A DNA stretch of 23,555 nucleotides, from positions 1 to 23,555 of the forward strand of contig JAUWSP010000001.1 of the NCBI GenBank assembly GCA_030610025.1, read 5' to 3'. This document shows, piece by piece, positions 15,987-23,555 of the stretch. Source of the DNA: Acidobacteriota bacterium. Its GTDB lineage: Bacteria > Acidobacteriota > Thermoanaerobaculia > Multivoradales > JAHEKO01. Position 1 is the first letter of the stretch. Each line of letters begins with the position of its first letter. The position numbers and the translations under genes are program-made. The notes beneath the pieces were generated by a model, which was not told where the DNA came from, ran no database searches, and was given only the letters and a program-made list of their open reading frames with translations.

Positions 15987-16112
15987 AGGAGATGGCAGGA
16001 AGCGGCGGCGTACTTTCGAGCCGCGGTGGAGCGCGACCAGTGGCGACAGACCATCACTCCCATGCTCGATCCGGATGGTCAATGGCGGGTTTCGGGATAC
16101 TTCATCAAGTAG
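15987..16112 (+). pseudogene. DUF4019 gene remnant with lost 5' end and internal deletion
   Basis: Forty-one sense codons and a TAG, in the same frame as the CsaA-like gene and immediately after its TGA. The translation starts RRWQEAAAYFRAAVERDQW and ends DPDGQWRVSGYFIK. From memory, DUF4019 proteins have a block like SWQ.AA..FR.AV....W near the start and end with ..TVTPM.D.DG.WRVSGYFIK. Here these two blocks are joined directly near residues 21-22, so the central 45-50 residues are missing, and the signal peptide and first block (WLALVDAG-like) are absent too. No start codon or ribosome binding site is in front. It is best read as a decayed gene; expression as a read-through tail is unlikely. 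Confidence 0.65.
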
Positions 16113-16137
16113 CTCGAAGCTATCTGCCTCGGATGGG

Positions 16138-16752
16138 TCACCCCCAGAGCAGAACTGAGCCCCGGTAACAGAGGAAAGCTCCCAGGACCATCAACAGCAA
16201 CCCACAGAGCTTCAGGATCCGTCGGAACCATGGGCCGCGGAGAGTCTGCCGGCCCTGGGATGCGAGCCAGGCCAAGCCTATCTTGCTGCCGACGATGAGG
16301 CCGTAGAACCCCACCAGGTAGCCGACGGCATCCCAGGGGCTCTGGCGCCAGCCCGAGACCAGCGTCGGAGCGCCGACACTCATCCAGAATACCCAGGGAT
16401 GAGGGTTGAGGAAGTTGACGACGGCACCTTGCCAGAGGTCCTTGGCGGCCGCGGGAGGGGCCTCGACAGGTTGCAGAGTGGGGGCTTTCCGCCTGAGACT
16501 CTGAATCCCCAGATAGAGCACGAACAGGCCACCCAGGAGCGTCAGACTGCCGAGGAACGATTCCGGCAGATCCTTCAGGAGGAGCAGGGCCAGTAGCACG
16601 ATCGGCGCATCGGTAAGCAGAGGCGCCACGGCAATGCGCAGACCGGCAGGAAATCCCCGCTCGATGGAAACCGCTACAAGCAGGGTGAGCAGAGGACCGG
16701 GGCTCAAGCCCGCCGCGAGCCCCAATCCAACGCCGAGAAGGGTCAGTTCCAT
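16138..16752 (-). CDS. LysE/RhtB-family amino-acid exporter
   Basis: A 204-residue inner-membrane protein with about six transmembrane segments. The family signature GLAAGLSPGPLLTLLVA (11-27) and NFLNPHPWVFWMS (113-125) are clear. Members export amino acids or related small compounds; the substrate cannot be told. ATG 16752 gives the usual short N-terminus; no strong ribosome binding site is visible. It is 64 bases downstream of the racemase on the same strand, so export of a product or analogue of that enzyme is possible, but this is inference. Confidence 0.88.
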   Translation of the reverse strand: MELTLLGVGLGLAAGLSPGPLLTLLVAVSIERGFPAGLRIAVAPLLTDAPIVLLALLLLKDLPESFLGSLTLLGGLFVLYLGIQSLRRKAPTLQPVEAPPAAAKDLWQGAVVNFLNPHPWVFWMSVGAPTLVSGWRQSPWDAVGYLVGFYGLIVGSKIGLAWLASQGRQTLRGPWFRRILKLCGLLLMVLGAFLCYRGSVLLWG

Positions 16753-16816
16753 GGTGAGGCAGCGACAGGATCAGTTCGTACCCGTAGCTCCAGAAGAACT
16801 CCCTCCCCCTGGGGCT

Positions 16817-17518
16817 CTACGATGCCGACTCGAGGGCCAGCTCGGCAGCACGCCGGGCGTGGATTTCGGTCGTATCGAAAAGCGGAACAGGGGAGTCCTC
16901 GGGCCTGACCAGCAGCGAGATCTCCGTGCACCCGAGAATGATGCCCTCTGCGCCCGAAGCGGCGAGACGGTGGAGGATCTTCCGGTACTCCTTTCGGGAC
17001 TCTTCCAGGATTTTCCCCTGGCAAAGCTCGTCGTAGATCACCCGATGAACGAGATTCCTGTCCGACTCTTCGGGTACGACCACGTGCAGGCCAAAGCGCT
17101 CCTCGAGGCGGTGGCGATAGAACGTCTCCTCCATGGTGAAGCGGGTGCCCAGAAGACCGACGATGCTTTGGCCCCGGTAACGGATGGCCTCGCCGGTGGC
17201 ATCGGCGATGTGGAGGAACGGAATGGAGATCCCGGACTCGATCTCGTCGGCCACCTTGTGCATCGTGTTGGTGCAGAGCACCAGCAGGCCGGCTCCCGCA
17301 CTCTCCAGTCGCTGCGCTACCGAGGTGAGGATCTCGGCCGCTTCGGTCCACCGGCCAGCCATCTGCAGTTCTTCGATGCGCTGAAAGTCGACGCTGTAGA
17401 GGAGGATCTCGGCCGAATGCAGACCACCGAGATGCTCGTTGACGGTGCGGTTGATGATCCGGTAGTAGGGAACGGTTGATTCCCAACTCATGCCACCAAT
17501 GAGTCCCAGTGTCTTCAT
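16817..17518 (-). CDS. Aspartate/glutamate racemase family protein (YgeA-like)
   Basis: A 233-residue cofactor-independent racemase. The two catalytic Cys are both present: Cys82 in LCTNTMHK and Cys197 in LGCTEISLL. LGLIGGMSWEST (4-15) and LLGTRFTMEETFY (122-134) are characteristic of the YgeA/aspartate racemase branch, which inverts L- and D-amino acids of broad range. ATG 17518 is preferred over an in-frame GTG at 17527 because the family begins at MKTLGLIGG; a weak GGTGA lies before it. The gene sits 38 bases after coxD, so read-through from the respiratory operon is possible, but the function is unrelated. Confidence 0.88.
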   Translation of the reverse strand: MKTLGLIGGMSWESTVPYYRIINRTVNEHLGGLHSAEILLYSVDFQRIEELQMAGRWTEAAEILTSVAQRLESAGAGLLVLCTNTMHKVADEIESGISIPFLHIADATGEAIRYRGQSIVGLLGTRFTMEETFYRHRLEERFGLHVVVPEESDRNLVHRVIYDELCQGKILEESRKEYRKILHRLAASGAEGIILGCTEISLLVRPEDSPVPLFDTTEIHARRAAELALESAS

Positions 17519-17556
17519 CGCTTTCACCGAGAAGCTGTTGTCGAAGGTTGTGCCTC

Positions 17557-17862
17557 TCAGCCGATAGTACCCTGCATCGAGATCATTCCGCGGGTGAGGT
17601 AGTCGCTCATGGTGAACCCGATCAGGAAGAGAAGCCAGAGAAACCCGGCGACCACGACCACCTTGGTCAGCCGGCTACTGTGGCGGACGTGCATGAAGTA
17701 GAGGATGACGAGACATGCCTTGGTGATCGCGATACCCATCGCCGCGATGTCGTTCAAGGGGCCCAACTCGAAGAACGCGACGGCGACGGTGATGGCGGTC
17801 AGCACCATGAGTGCAAGGAAGACGACGAGGTAGGTACGAACCGGTGTGATGGTTTCCGACAT
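17557..17862 (-). CDS. ctaF: Cytochrome c oxidase subunit IV (caa3/bo3 small subunit)
   Basis: A 101-residue protein with three transmembrane helices (about 10-30, 38-58, 66-86), the pattern of the prokaryotic COX4/CyoD family, whose role is structural support of the oxidase. KACLVILYFMHVRHSSRLTK (48-67) is the conserved loop between helices two and three. ATG 17862 is 14 bases behind the subunit III stop, with AAGGGG as ribosome binding site. A longer open frame up to 18453 exists but is the shadow of subunit III. It is the last respiratory gene. Confidence 0.9.
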   Translation of the reverse strand: MSETITPVRTYLVVFLALMVLTAITVAVAFFELGPLNDIAAMGIAITKACLVILYFMHVRHSSRLTKVVVVAGFLWLLFLIGFTMSDYLTRGMISMQGTIG

Positions 17863-17876
17863 GTTGCGACCCCTTC

Positions 17877-18539
17877 TCAGACCTGGATGTTTCGGCCCAG
17901 CAGGTACAGCAGTGGGAAGAGGAAGATCCACACGATGTCCACGAAGTGCCAATAGAGGCCGATGCCCTCCACCAGGTTGTGGTTCTCGGGCGAGAACGCT
18001 CCTCTCCAGGCCAGGATCGCCACGACCAGAAGGATGCCCATTCCGATCACCATGTGGGCGGCATGCAGACCGGTCATGAGGAAGTAGAGATTGAAGAACA
18101 TCTCGACACCGGGGGCCTCGGGTCCATTCCAGTGAAAATTGGGCCCAGGGACGAGATGATGCTCGAACTTGGCACTGTACTCGACGACCTTGATCCCCAG
18201 GAAGACTCCCCCGAGCAGAATTGTCGCCAGTATGAAGCCGACGATGGCCTTTCTTCGTCCAGTCTGGGCCGCCCAAACGGCCAACGCCATTGTCAGGCTG
18301 CTGCCGATGAGCACGGCGGTGTTGATAGCCCCAAGGGTGATGTCGAGCTCGTGGCTGCCGAGGGCGAACGCCGCTCCCTGGCCCGAGCGGTAGACGACAT
18401 AGGCGGTGAACAGGCCTCCGAAGAACATGATCTCCGTAACCAGGAAGACCCACATTCCCAGATTGGAGGCCTCGCGCTGTTGATCGAAGCTGTCGAAATG
18501 ATGGGCCAGGCCCCAGGAGTGGCTGGATTCACCCTGCAT
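17877..18539 (-). CDS. ctaE: Cytochrome c oxidase subunit III
   Basis: A 220-residue membrane protein, five-helix type of subunit III. LGMWVFLVTEIMFFGGLF (27-44) with the conserved Glu, TGLHAAHMVIGMG and the final GLYWHFVDIVWIFLFPLLYL are diagnostic. It stabilises the catalytic subunit I in the inner membrane. ATG 18539 follows GAGAGGA at a good distance; the GTG at 18557 overlaps that site and is not the start. It lies 39 bases downstream of subunit I. Confidence 0.93.
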   Translation of the reverse strand: MQGESSHSWGLAHHFDSFDQQREASNLGMWVFLVTEIMFFGGLFTAYVVYRSGQGAAFALGSHELDITLGAINTAVLIGSSLTMALAVWAAQTGRRKAIVGFILATILLGGVFLGIKVVEYSAKFEHHLVPGPNFHWNGPEAPGVEMFFNLYFLMTGLHAAHMVIGMGILLVVAILAWRGAFSPENHNLVEGIGLYWHFVDIVWIFLFPLLYLLGRNIQV

Positions 18540-18578
18540 AGATCGCGTCCTCTCCACGTTGCATTCTCTTTGCCGCCA

Positions 18579-20207
<1,629 letters not shown>

Positions 20208-20212
20208 CGTGA

Positions 20213-21208
20213 TCAGCCTTCGTCGGGGACCGGGTCCGGTGAGCTGCTGTCGGACACCGCCCCATGGTCTTCCTTCGCGTCGGAAGCGAGCGATTTGATG
20301 TAGCCAATGAGCTGTAGGACCTCGTCTTCGGTCATCTGCCCCTTGTAGGTCGGCATCAGCGGCTTGTAGCCCTTCACCAGCTTGGCGGTTGGATTCATGA
20401 TGGACTCTCGAAGGTAGTTCTCATCGACGATTTGGGTACCGCCACCCTCGAATTCCACCTCTTCACCGAAGACACCGTGGAGGATGGGGGCGAGAGTTGC
20501 CGAGTCCGACCGGTGACAGGTATTGCAGGCCTTGAGCTTGAACAACTCCTCTCCAGAGGCGATGACCGAAGGGCCGGAGTCGCGTCCAGCGAGCCACATC
20601 TCGTAGTCGGCGGGTTCCATGACGATGATACTGCCACCCATCATGGAATGCTCGGCGCCACAGTACTCGGCACAGAACAGATGAAAGGTACCCACCTTGC
20701 TGGCCTCGAACCAGACAGTCGTATAGCGGCCAGGGAGGACGTCGGCCTTCACCCGGAAGGCAGGCACGAAGAAGGAGTGAATGACGTCCTCGGACGTCAT
20801 CGTCAGCCGGATCGGCTGGCCGAGGGGAACGTGTAGATTGTTGATCTCACGATTGCCTTGCGGATGCTGGAACTTCCACATCCACTGCTTGGCGGTGACG
20901 AAATACTCGATGGCGTTGCCCGGAGGGCGGAAGGCCTGGACATAGACCTTGGCTCCCCACGCGAACATGGCGAGAAGAATAGCGAGTGGAATGACCGACC
21001 AGATGATCTCGAGCCAGATCCCGGCCTTTTCGGGTCGCCCGATCTCGTCTTCGCTCCGTCGCCGAAACCGTATGGCGAAGAAGACCACGAGTCCTGCGAC
21101 CAACAGGCCGAAGAAGACGGAGATCCCCAGGAAGGTGAAGTAGAGGGCGTCCACCTCGCCTGCCAGTGTCGAGGCTTGTTCGGGGAAAAATGGGACGTTC
21201 TTCCACAT
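20213..21208 (-). CDS. ctaC: Cytochrome c oxidase subunit II with fused cytochrome c (caa3-type)
   Basis: A 331-residue protein: two transmembrane helices (about 20-48, 64-90), the cupredoxin CuA domain and a C-terminal class I cytochrome c domain. CuA ligands are His144 (DVIHSFFVP), Cys179, Cys183, His187 and Met190 in [12 protein letters not shown]. The haem site is CNTCH (228-232), with an axial Met probably Met285 (LMPTYKG). The fused cytochrome c takes electrons directly from complex III or ACIII, which fits the upstream actF. ATG 21208 is preferred over a frame open to 21256 because the gap after the SCO stop is then five bases and the first helix is correctly placed. No lipobox Cys is at the start. 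Confidence 0.95.
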   Translation of the reverse strand: MWKNVPFFPEQASTLAGEVDALYFTFLGISVFFGLLVAGLVVFFAIRFRRRSEDEIGRPEKAGIWLEIIWSVIPLAILLAMFAWGAKVYVQAFRPPGNAIEYFVTAKQWMWKFQHPQGNREINNLHVPLGQPIRLTMTSEDVIHSFFVPAFRVKADVLPGRYTTVWFEASKVGTFHLFCAEYCGAEHSMMGGSIIVMEPADYEMWLAGRDSGPSVIASGEELFKLKACNTCHRSDSATLAPILHGVFGEEVEFEGGGTQIVDENYLRESIMNPTAKLVKGYKPLMPTYKGQMTEDEVLQLIGYIKSLASDAKEDHGAVSDSSSPDPVPDEG

Positions 21209-21213
21209 GGTCT

Positions 21214-22035
21214 CTATGCCTTCGCTGTATGCAGGTGTCGTCGCTCTCGCCGCCACTGCCGAAGCAGGAAGAGGCCGAGAAGAACGACGGTGACAACTGC
21301 TGCCAGGCGCACGATGTTCATGGCCACGGCACTGTACTTCCCGGAAGTGGGGTCGTAATGGAAACAGTAGAGAAGCACCTGGTCCACCATCGACCCGATC
21401 TGATTGTCGGCCGCCTCGATGAGTCCGAGGCGGACATCACGGGGAGCGTACTCCACACCGTAGAAATAGCGGGCGACTCGGCCCTCTGGGGTCAGGGCCA
21501 GGATCCCCGCGGCGTGGGCGAACTGATCGTCTTCGGGAAGATAGACGAAGCGGAATCCGACGCTTCGACTCAGGCCCTGGATCGCCTGCTCACTGCCGGT
21601 CAGGAAGTGCCAACCCTCCTCGGTTCCCGGCCGGTCATAGCGTTCCAGGTAGGTCTGTTTTGCCGTTCGGGCCATCGCTGGTGTCTCGCCGGGGTCGAAG
21701 CTCACCACCAGCACCTCGAATTCATTGCCAGCATCGAATCTCAGGGCTCTCAGGCTGGTGACCATTCCGTTGAGCACCATCGAGCAGAGCATCGGGCATT
21801 CGTAGTAGACCAGGGCCAGAACGACTGGCCGTTGGCCGAAGTAACGCTCCAGGGTCACCGTCTGCCCAGTCTCATCGGTGAACCGCAGGTCCAGGGGAAT
21901 CTGTTCCCCCAGGCGCTGGTCGAAACCCACGTCGGCCAACGGGCCTGGGAGGTCGTTCTGAGCGCGGCTGGCGGGGCCCCCGATCAAGAGGGCAGCAACT
22001 GCCAGAGCGGCAGGCAGATGGGGGCGTCGTCGCAC
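21214..22035 (-). CDS. SCO1/SenC-family copper chaperone
   Basis: A 273-residue thioredoxin-fold protein for delivering copper to or reducing the CuA site. The N-terminal 25 residues are a signal peptide; CPMLC (Cys80, Cys84) and His174 (FAHAAGIL) form the copper site. An additional C-terminal membrane helix (about 240-258) followed by a basic tail anchors the domain, which is less usual than the N-terminal anchor. The start is a GTG at 22035, one base after the stop of the upstream gene. It precedes ctaC by five bases, in line with a role in CuA assembly. Confidence 0.93.
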   Translation of the reverse strand: MRRRPHLPAALAVAALLIGGPASRAQNDLPGPLADVGFDQRLGEQIPLDLRFTDETGQTVTLERYFGQRPVVLALVYYECPMLCSMVLNGMVTSLRALRFDAGNEFEVLVVSFDPGETPAMARTAKQTYLERYDRPGTEEGWHFLTGSEQAIQGLSRSVGFRFVYLPEDDQFAHAAGILALTPEGRVARYFYGVEYAPRDVRLGLIEAADNQIGSMVDQVLLYCFHYDPTSGKYSAVAMNIVRLAAVVTVVLLGLFLLRQWRRERRHLHTAKA

Positions 22036-22036
22036 C

Positions 22037-22471
22037 TCAGATTCCAGTAGAAGCTTCCTCGGACGGCTCGGGGGCTGTGGCGATGACTGGCAGACCCTGG
22101 TCGACCAGAAGATCCATCGCTCGATCGATCGGAATGTGCGTCAAACCGTTGGTCTCGTCGACCCATCCGTAGGTCGTGAGTACTCTTTCCTCATCCGCAC
22201 GAAGATCGAGCAGTTGCTGTCGAGGGTCAATCTGCAGATTGGGGGCCGGCGGCCGGTGCTCCATCCGCGCCTCCGGCAAGGCTGGTGGTGGTGGGTCTTC
22301 CGCGGCCAGGCGGTCCCGAATTCCCAAGCCGAGAAACCACACCGCGATGACAGCGATCACGATAATGACCAGCAGGCCGATCGTCAGCCCGGAGAGACTC
22401 CGGACGTCCAGCTCGCCGTCGAGGACCGGCTCCTGGCTCGAGCTCGAATGGGGGTGCTGTTCCTCAGTCAT
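22037..22471 (-). CDS. Small single-TM protein of the ACIII/caa3 operon, function unknown
   Basis: A 144-residue protein. Residues 1-27 are polar with His/Ser clusters, about 28-50 form one membrane helix (LTIGLLVIIVIAVIAVWFLG), then a Pro/Ala linker, and a compact, conserved-looking part (about 88-125) with LRADEERVLTTYGWVDETNG and THIPIDRAMDLLVDQGLPV. I recall similar sequences beside Alternative Complex III genes in other bacteria, without a known role; a small accessory subunit or assembly factor is likely. ATG 22471 overlaps the actF stop by eight bases. A frame open to 22501 adds ten residues without support. Confidence 0.75.
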   Translation of the reverse strand: MTEEQHPHSSSSQEPVLDGELDVRSLSGLTIGLLVIIVIAVIAVWFLGLGIRDRLAAEDPPPPALPEARMEHRPPAPNLQIDPRQQLLDLRADEERVLTTYGWVDETNGLTHIPIDRAMDLLVDQGLPVIATAPEPSEEASTGI

Positions 22472-23555
22472 CTGCCAGAGCCTCCTCGAGATAGGGATCA
22501 TTGATCGGCAGGAGTGGGCGGCGTTTCAGCTGACCCGTGAAAAGGGCGAACCAGACACCTCCGACAGCAAGGACTGTCGCCAGATCGAGCCAGTGAAAGG
22601 ACAGGCCCTCATGGCCGAAGGAGGGTGCGGCCAGCCAGTAGAGGTCTACAAACCGCATGAACAGCACCAGAATCGCGACCCTCGACAGCCGCCTGGCGTC
22701 ACGTTTCAGATCTCTCGACAGCAGCAGCACGAACGGCAGAAAGAAATGGAAGAGAGCCAGCAGGATCGAAACGTACTTCCAGGCTCCGTGGCTCCTCTCC
22801 AGATACCAACCCACCTCTTCCGGCAGATTCGCCGACCAGATGATCAGCAACTGAGACAAGGCGATGTAGGCCCAGATCATGACGAAGGCCAGCATCAGTT
22901 TGCCGTAGTCGTGGAAGTGGAGCGGTTTGAACGCGGCCTCCATGGGCTCGCGCTGCGAAAGGTAGACCGCCATCACGATGAGGAATGCCAGAGCCGACAG
23001 GACCTGTCCGACCAGGAAGTAGACCCCGAAGATGCTCGAGTACCAGTGGGGATCCAGCGACATGAGCCAGTCCACGGAAGCGAAAGTGGCCAGCAGACAG
23101 TAGATCGCCAGACCCGGTGCGGCCACGGCTCTCATCCGTCGCAACAGGCCTGGATCCGCAGATCGATCCTGCTCGAGAGAGAGCCAACTCAGGATGAAAG
23201 CGAACAGAGCCCAGATGGCGAGGTAACCAAAGCCGCGCAGCGTGAAGCCCAGTGGGTTCAGATATGCGGCCTTCTGTTGAATCAACTCGTCTGTGGCGGC
23301 CTCGGGTCGAGCCCATGGAAAGATCGTCTGCATCCCGAAGACGATGGGCAGGAATCCGATCGCCAGGGCGGGCAGCGTACGAGTCGCGGCCTCGAGAGTC
23401 CGGCGGACCATCAGGCCCCAGCCCCCTCCGGTCAGATGTTGGAGCATCAGGATGGCAAGAGAGCCGAGTGCGATACCCAACCAGAAAAGCCATGCGACCA
23501 GATAGGACTGGAACAATTGGGTGGGGTTCAGAGCCCACCCGGCCAGGCACGCCGC
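22464..23555 (-). CDS. actF: Alternative Complex III subunit ActF (quinol:cytochrome c oxidoreductase), partial
   Basis: The frame is open to the right edge, so the start lies outside; about 363 residues are visible. It is a polytopic membrane protein of the NrfD/PsrC-like ActF group, which takes part in quinol oxidation and in proton transfer in ACIII. QLFQSYLVAWLFWLGIALGS with LQHLTGGGWG, LEAATRTLPALAIGFLPI, DPHWYSSIFGVYFLVG and ILLALFHFFLPFVLLLSRD are recognisable family blocks. The TTG at 23516 is an internal Leu codon, not a start. The rest of the ACIII operon (actA-E) is expected beyond the window. It is followed with eight bases of overlap by the small TM protein and then the caa3 genes, so the ACIII and the oxidase are probably made together. 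Confidence 0.9.
   Translation of the reverse strand, partial: AACLAGWALNPTQLFQSYLVAWLFWLGIALGSLAILMLQHLTGGGWGLMVRRTLEAATRTLPALAIGFLPIVFGMQTIFPWARPEAATDELIQQKAAYLNPLGFTLRGFGYLAIWALFAFILSWLSLEQDRSADPGLLRRMRAVAAPGLAIYCLLATFASVDWLMSLDPHWYSSIFGVYFLVGQVLSALAFLIVMAVYLSQREPMEAAFKPLHFHDYGKLMLAFVMIWAYIALSQLLIIWSANLPEEVGWYLERSHGAWKYVSILLALFHFFLPFVLLLSRDLKRDARRLSRVAILVLFMRFVDLYWLAAPSFGHEGLSFHWLDLATVLAVGGVWFALFTGQLKRRPLLPINDPYLEEALADD

Noticed and set aside
17557..18453. 298-codon frame as a fusion of an unknown domain with subunit IV
   Set aside because: The first 197 codons lie entirely inside subunit III in another frame; a good ribosome binding site precedes ATG 17862.
21166..22050. 294-codon plus-strand open frame opposite the SCO gene, and similar ones at 18843-19379 and 19656-20303 opposite CoxA
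   Set aside because: The minus-strand products are unmistakable respiratory proteins; the plus frames are low-complexity, His/Glu/Gly-rich antisense shadows.

Overview
The window is about 23.5 kb of GC-rich (roughly 60%), densely packed chromosomal DNA from a diderm, aerobically respiring bacterium. The outer membrane is implied by a full-length LptD (LPS translocon). Aerobic respiration is implied by a caa3-type cytochrome oxidase cluster preceded by the end of an Alternative Complex III (ActF). Together with a PEGA-domain protein, DUF3891, DUF4019 remains and a stand-alone tRNA-binding protein, this suits Acidobacteriota or a similar deep-branching Gram-negative phylum. That placement is inference; there is no rRNA or marker gene here. 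I see no tRNA, rRNA, CRISPR array, insertion sequence, integrase or prophage gene.

Left part (1-7208): the C-terminal end of an M23 peptidase overlaps a GHMP sugar kinase. A secreted protein follows with a Ser-rich stretch, a Gly/Trp-rich stretch and two PEGA domains. On the minus strand is a pair, DUF3891 protein then O6-alkylguanine-DNA alkyltransferase (ogt). Divergent from it is a tryptophanase (indole-forming by its diagnostic residues), convergent with the minus-strand pair ruvX (yqgF)-mltG.

Middle (7515-16112, mostly plus strand): acetyl-CoA acetyltransferase with lptD start-stop coupled to it; two SDR sugar-nucleotide enzymes that look like a GDP-mannose 4,6-dehydratase and a GDP-4-keto-6-deoxymannose reductase (GDP-D-rhamnose-type pathway); a DUF92/VTE6-like membrane protein; a DUF1232 protein; a minus-strand HD-domain nucleotidase-like protein; a DinB-family protein; a CsaA-like tRNA-binding protein; and directly behind it a fossil of a DUF4019 gene that has lost its 5' end and its middle.

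Right part (16138-23555, all minus strand): a LysE/RhtB exporter, an Asp/Glu-type racemase, and a tight respiratory operon read from the right edge: actF (partial), a small one-TM protein, SCO, CoxB with fused cytochrome c, CoxA (A2-type, YSHPAVY instead of an HPEVY glutamate), CoxC, CoxD. The likely electron path is quinol to ACIII to the CoxB cytochrome c domain and CuA, then haem a and the haem a3/CuB site in CoxA; SCO would help assemble CuA.

Most genes belong to known families. The points most worth a second look are the DUF4019 fossil, the Trp-rich PEGA protein, the conserved-looking small protein in the ACIII/caa3 operon, the tryptophanase, and two independent convergent gene pairs that share a palindromic CTAG stop. 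I did not find a clearly undescribed multi-gene system.
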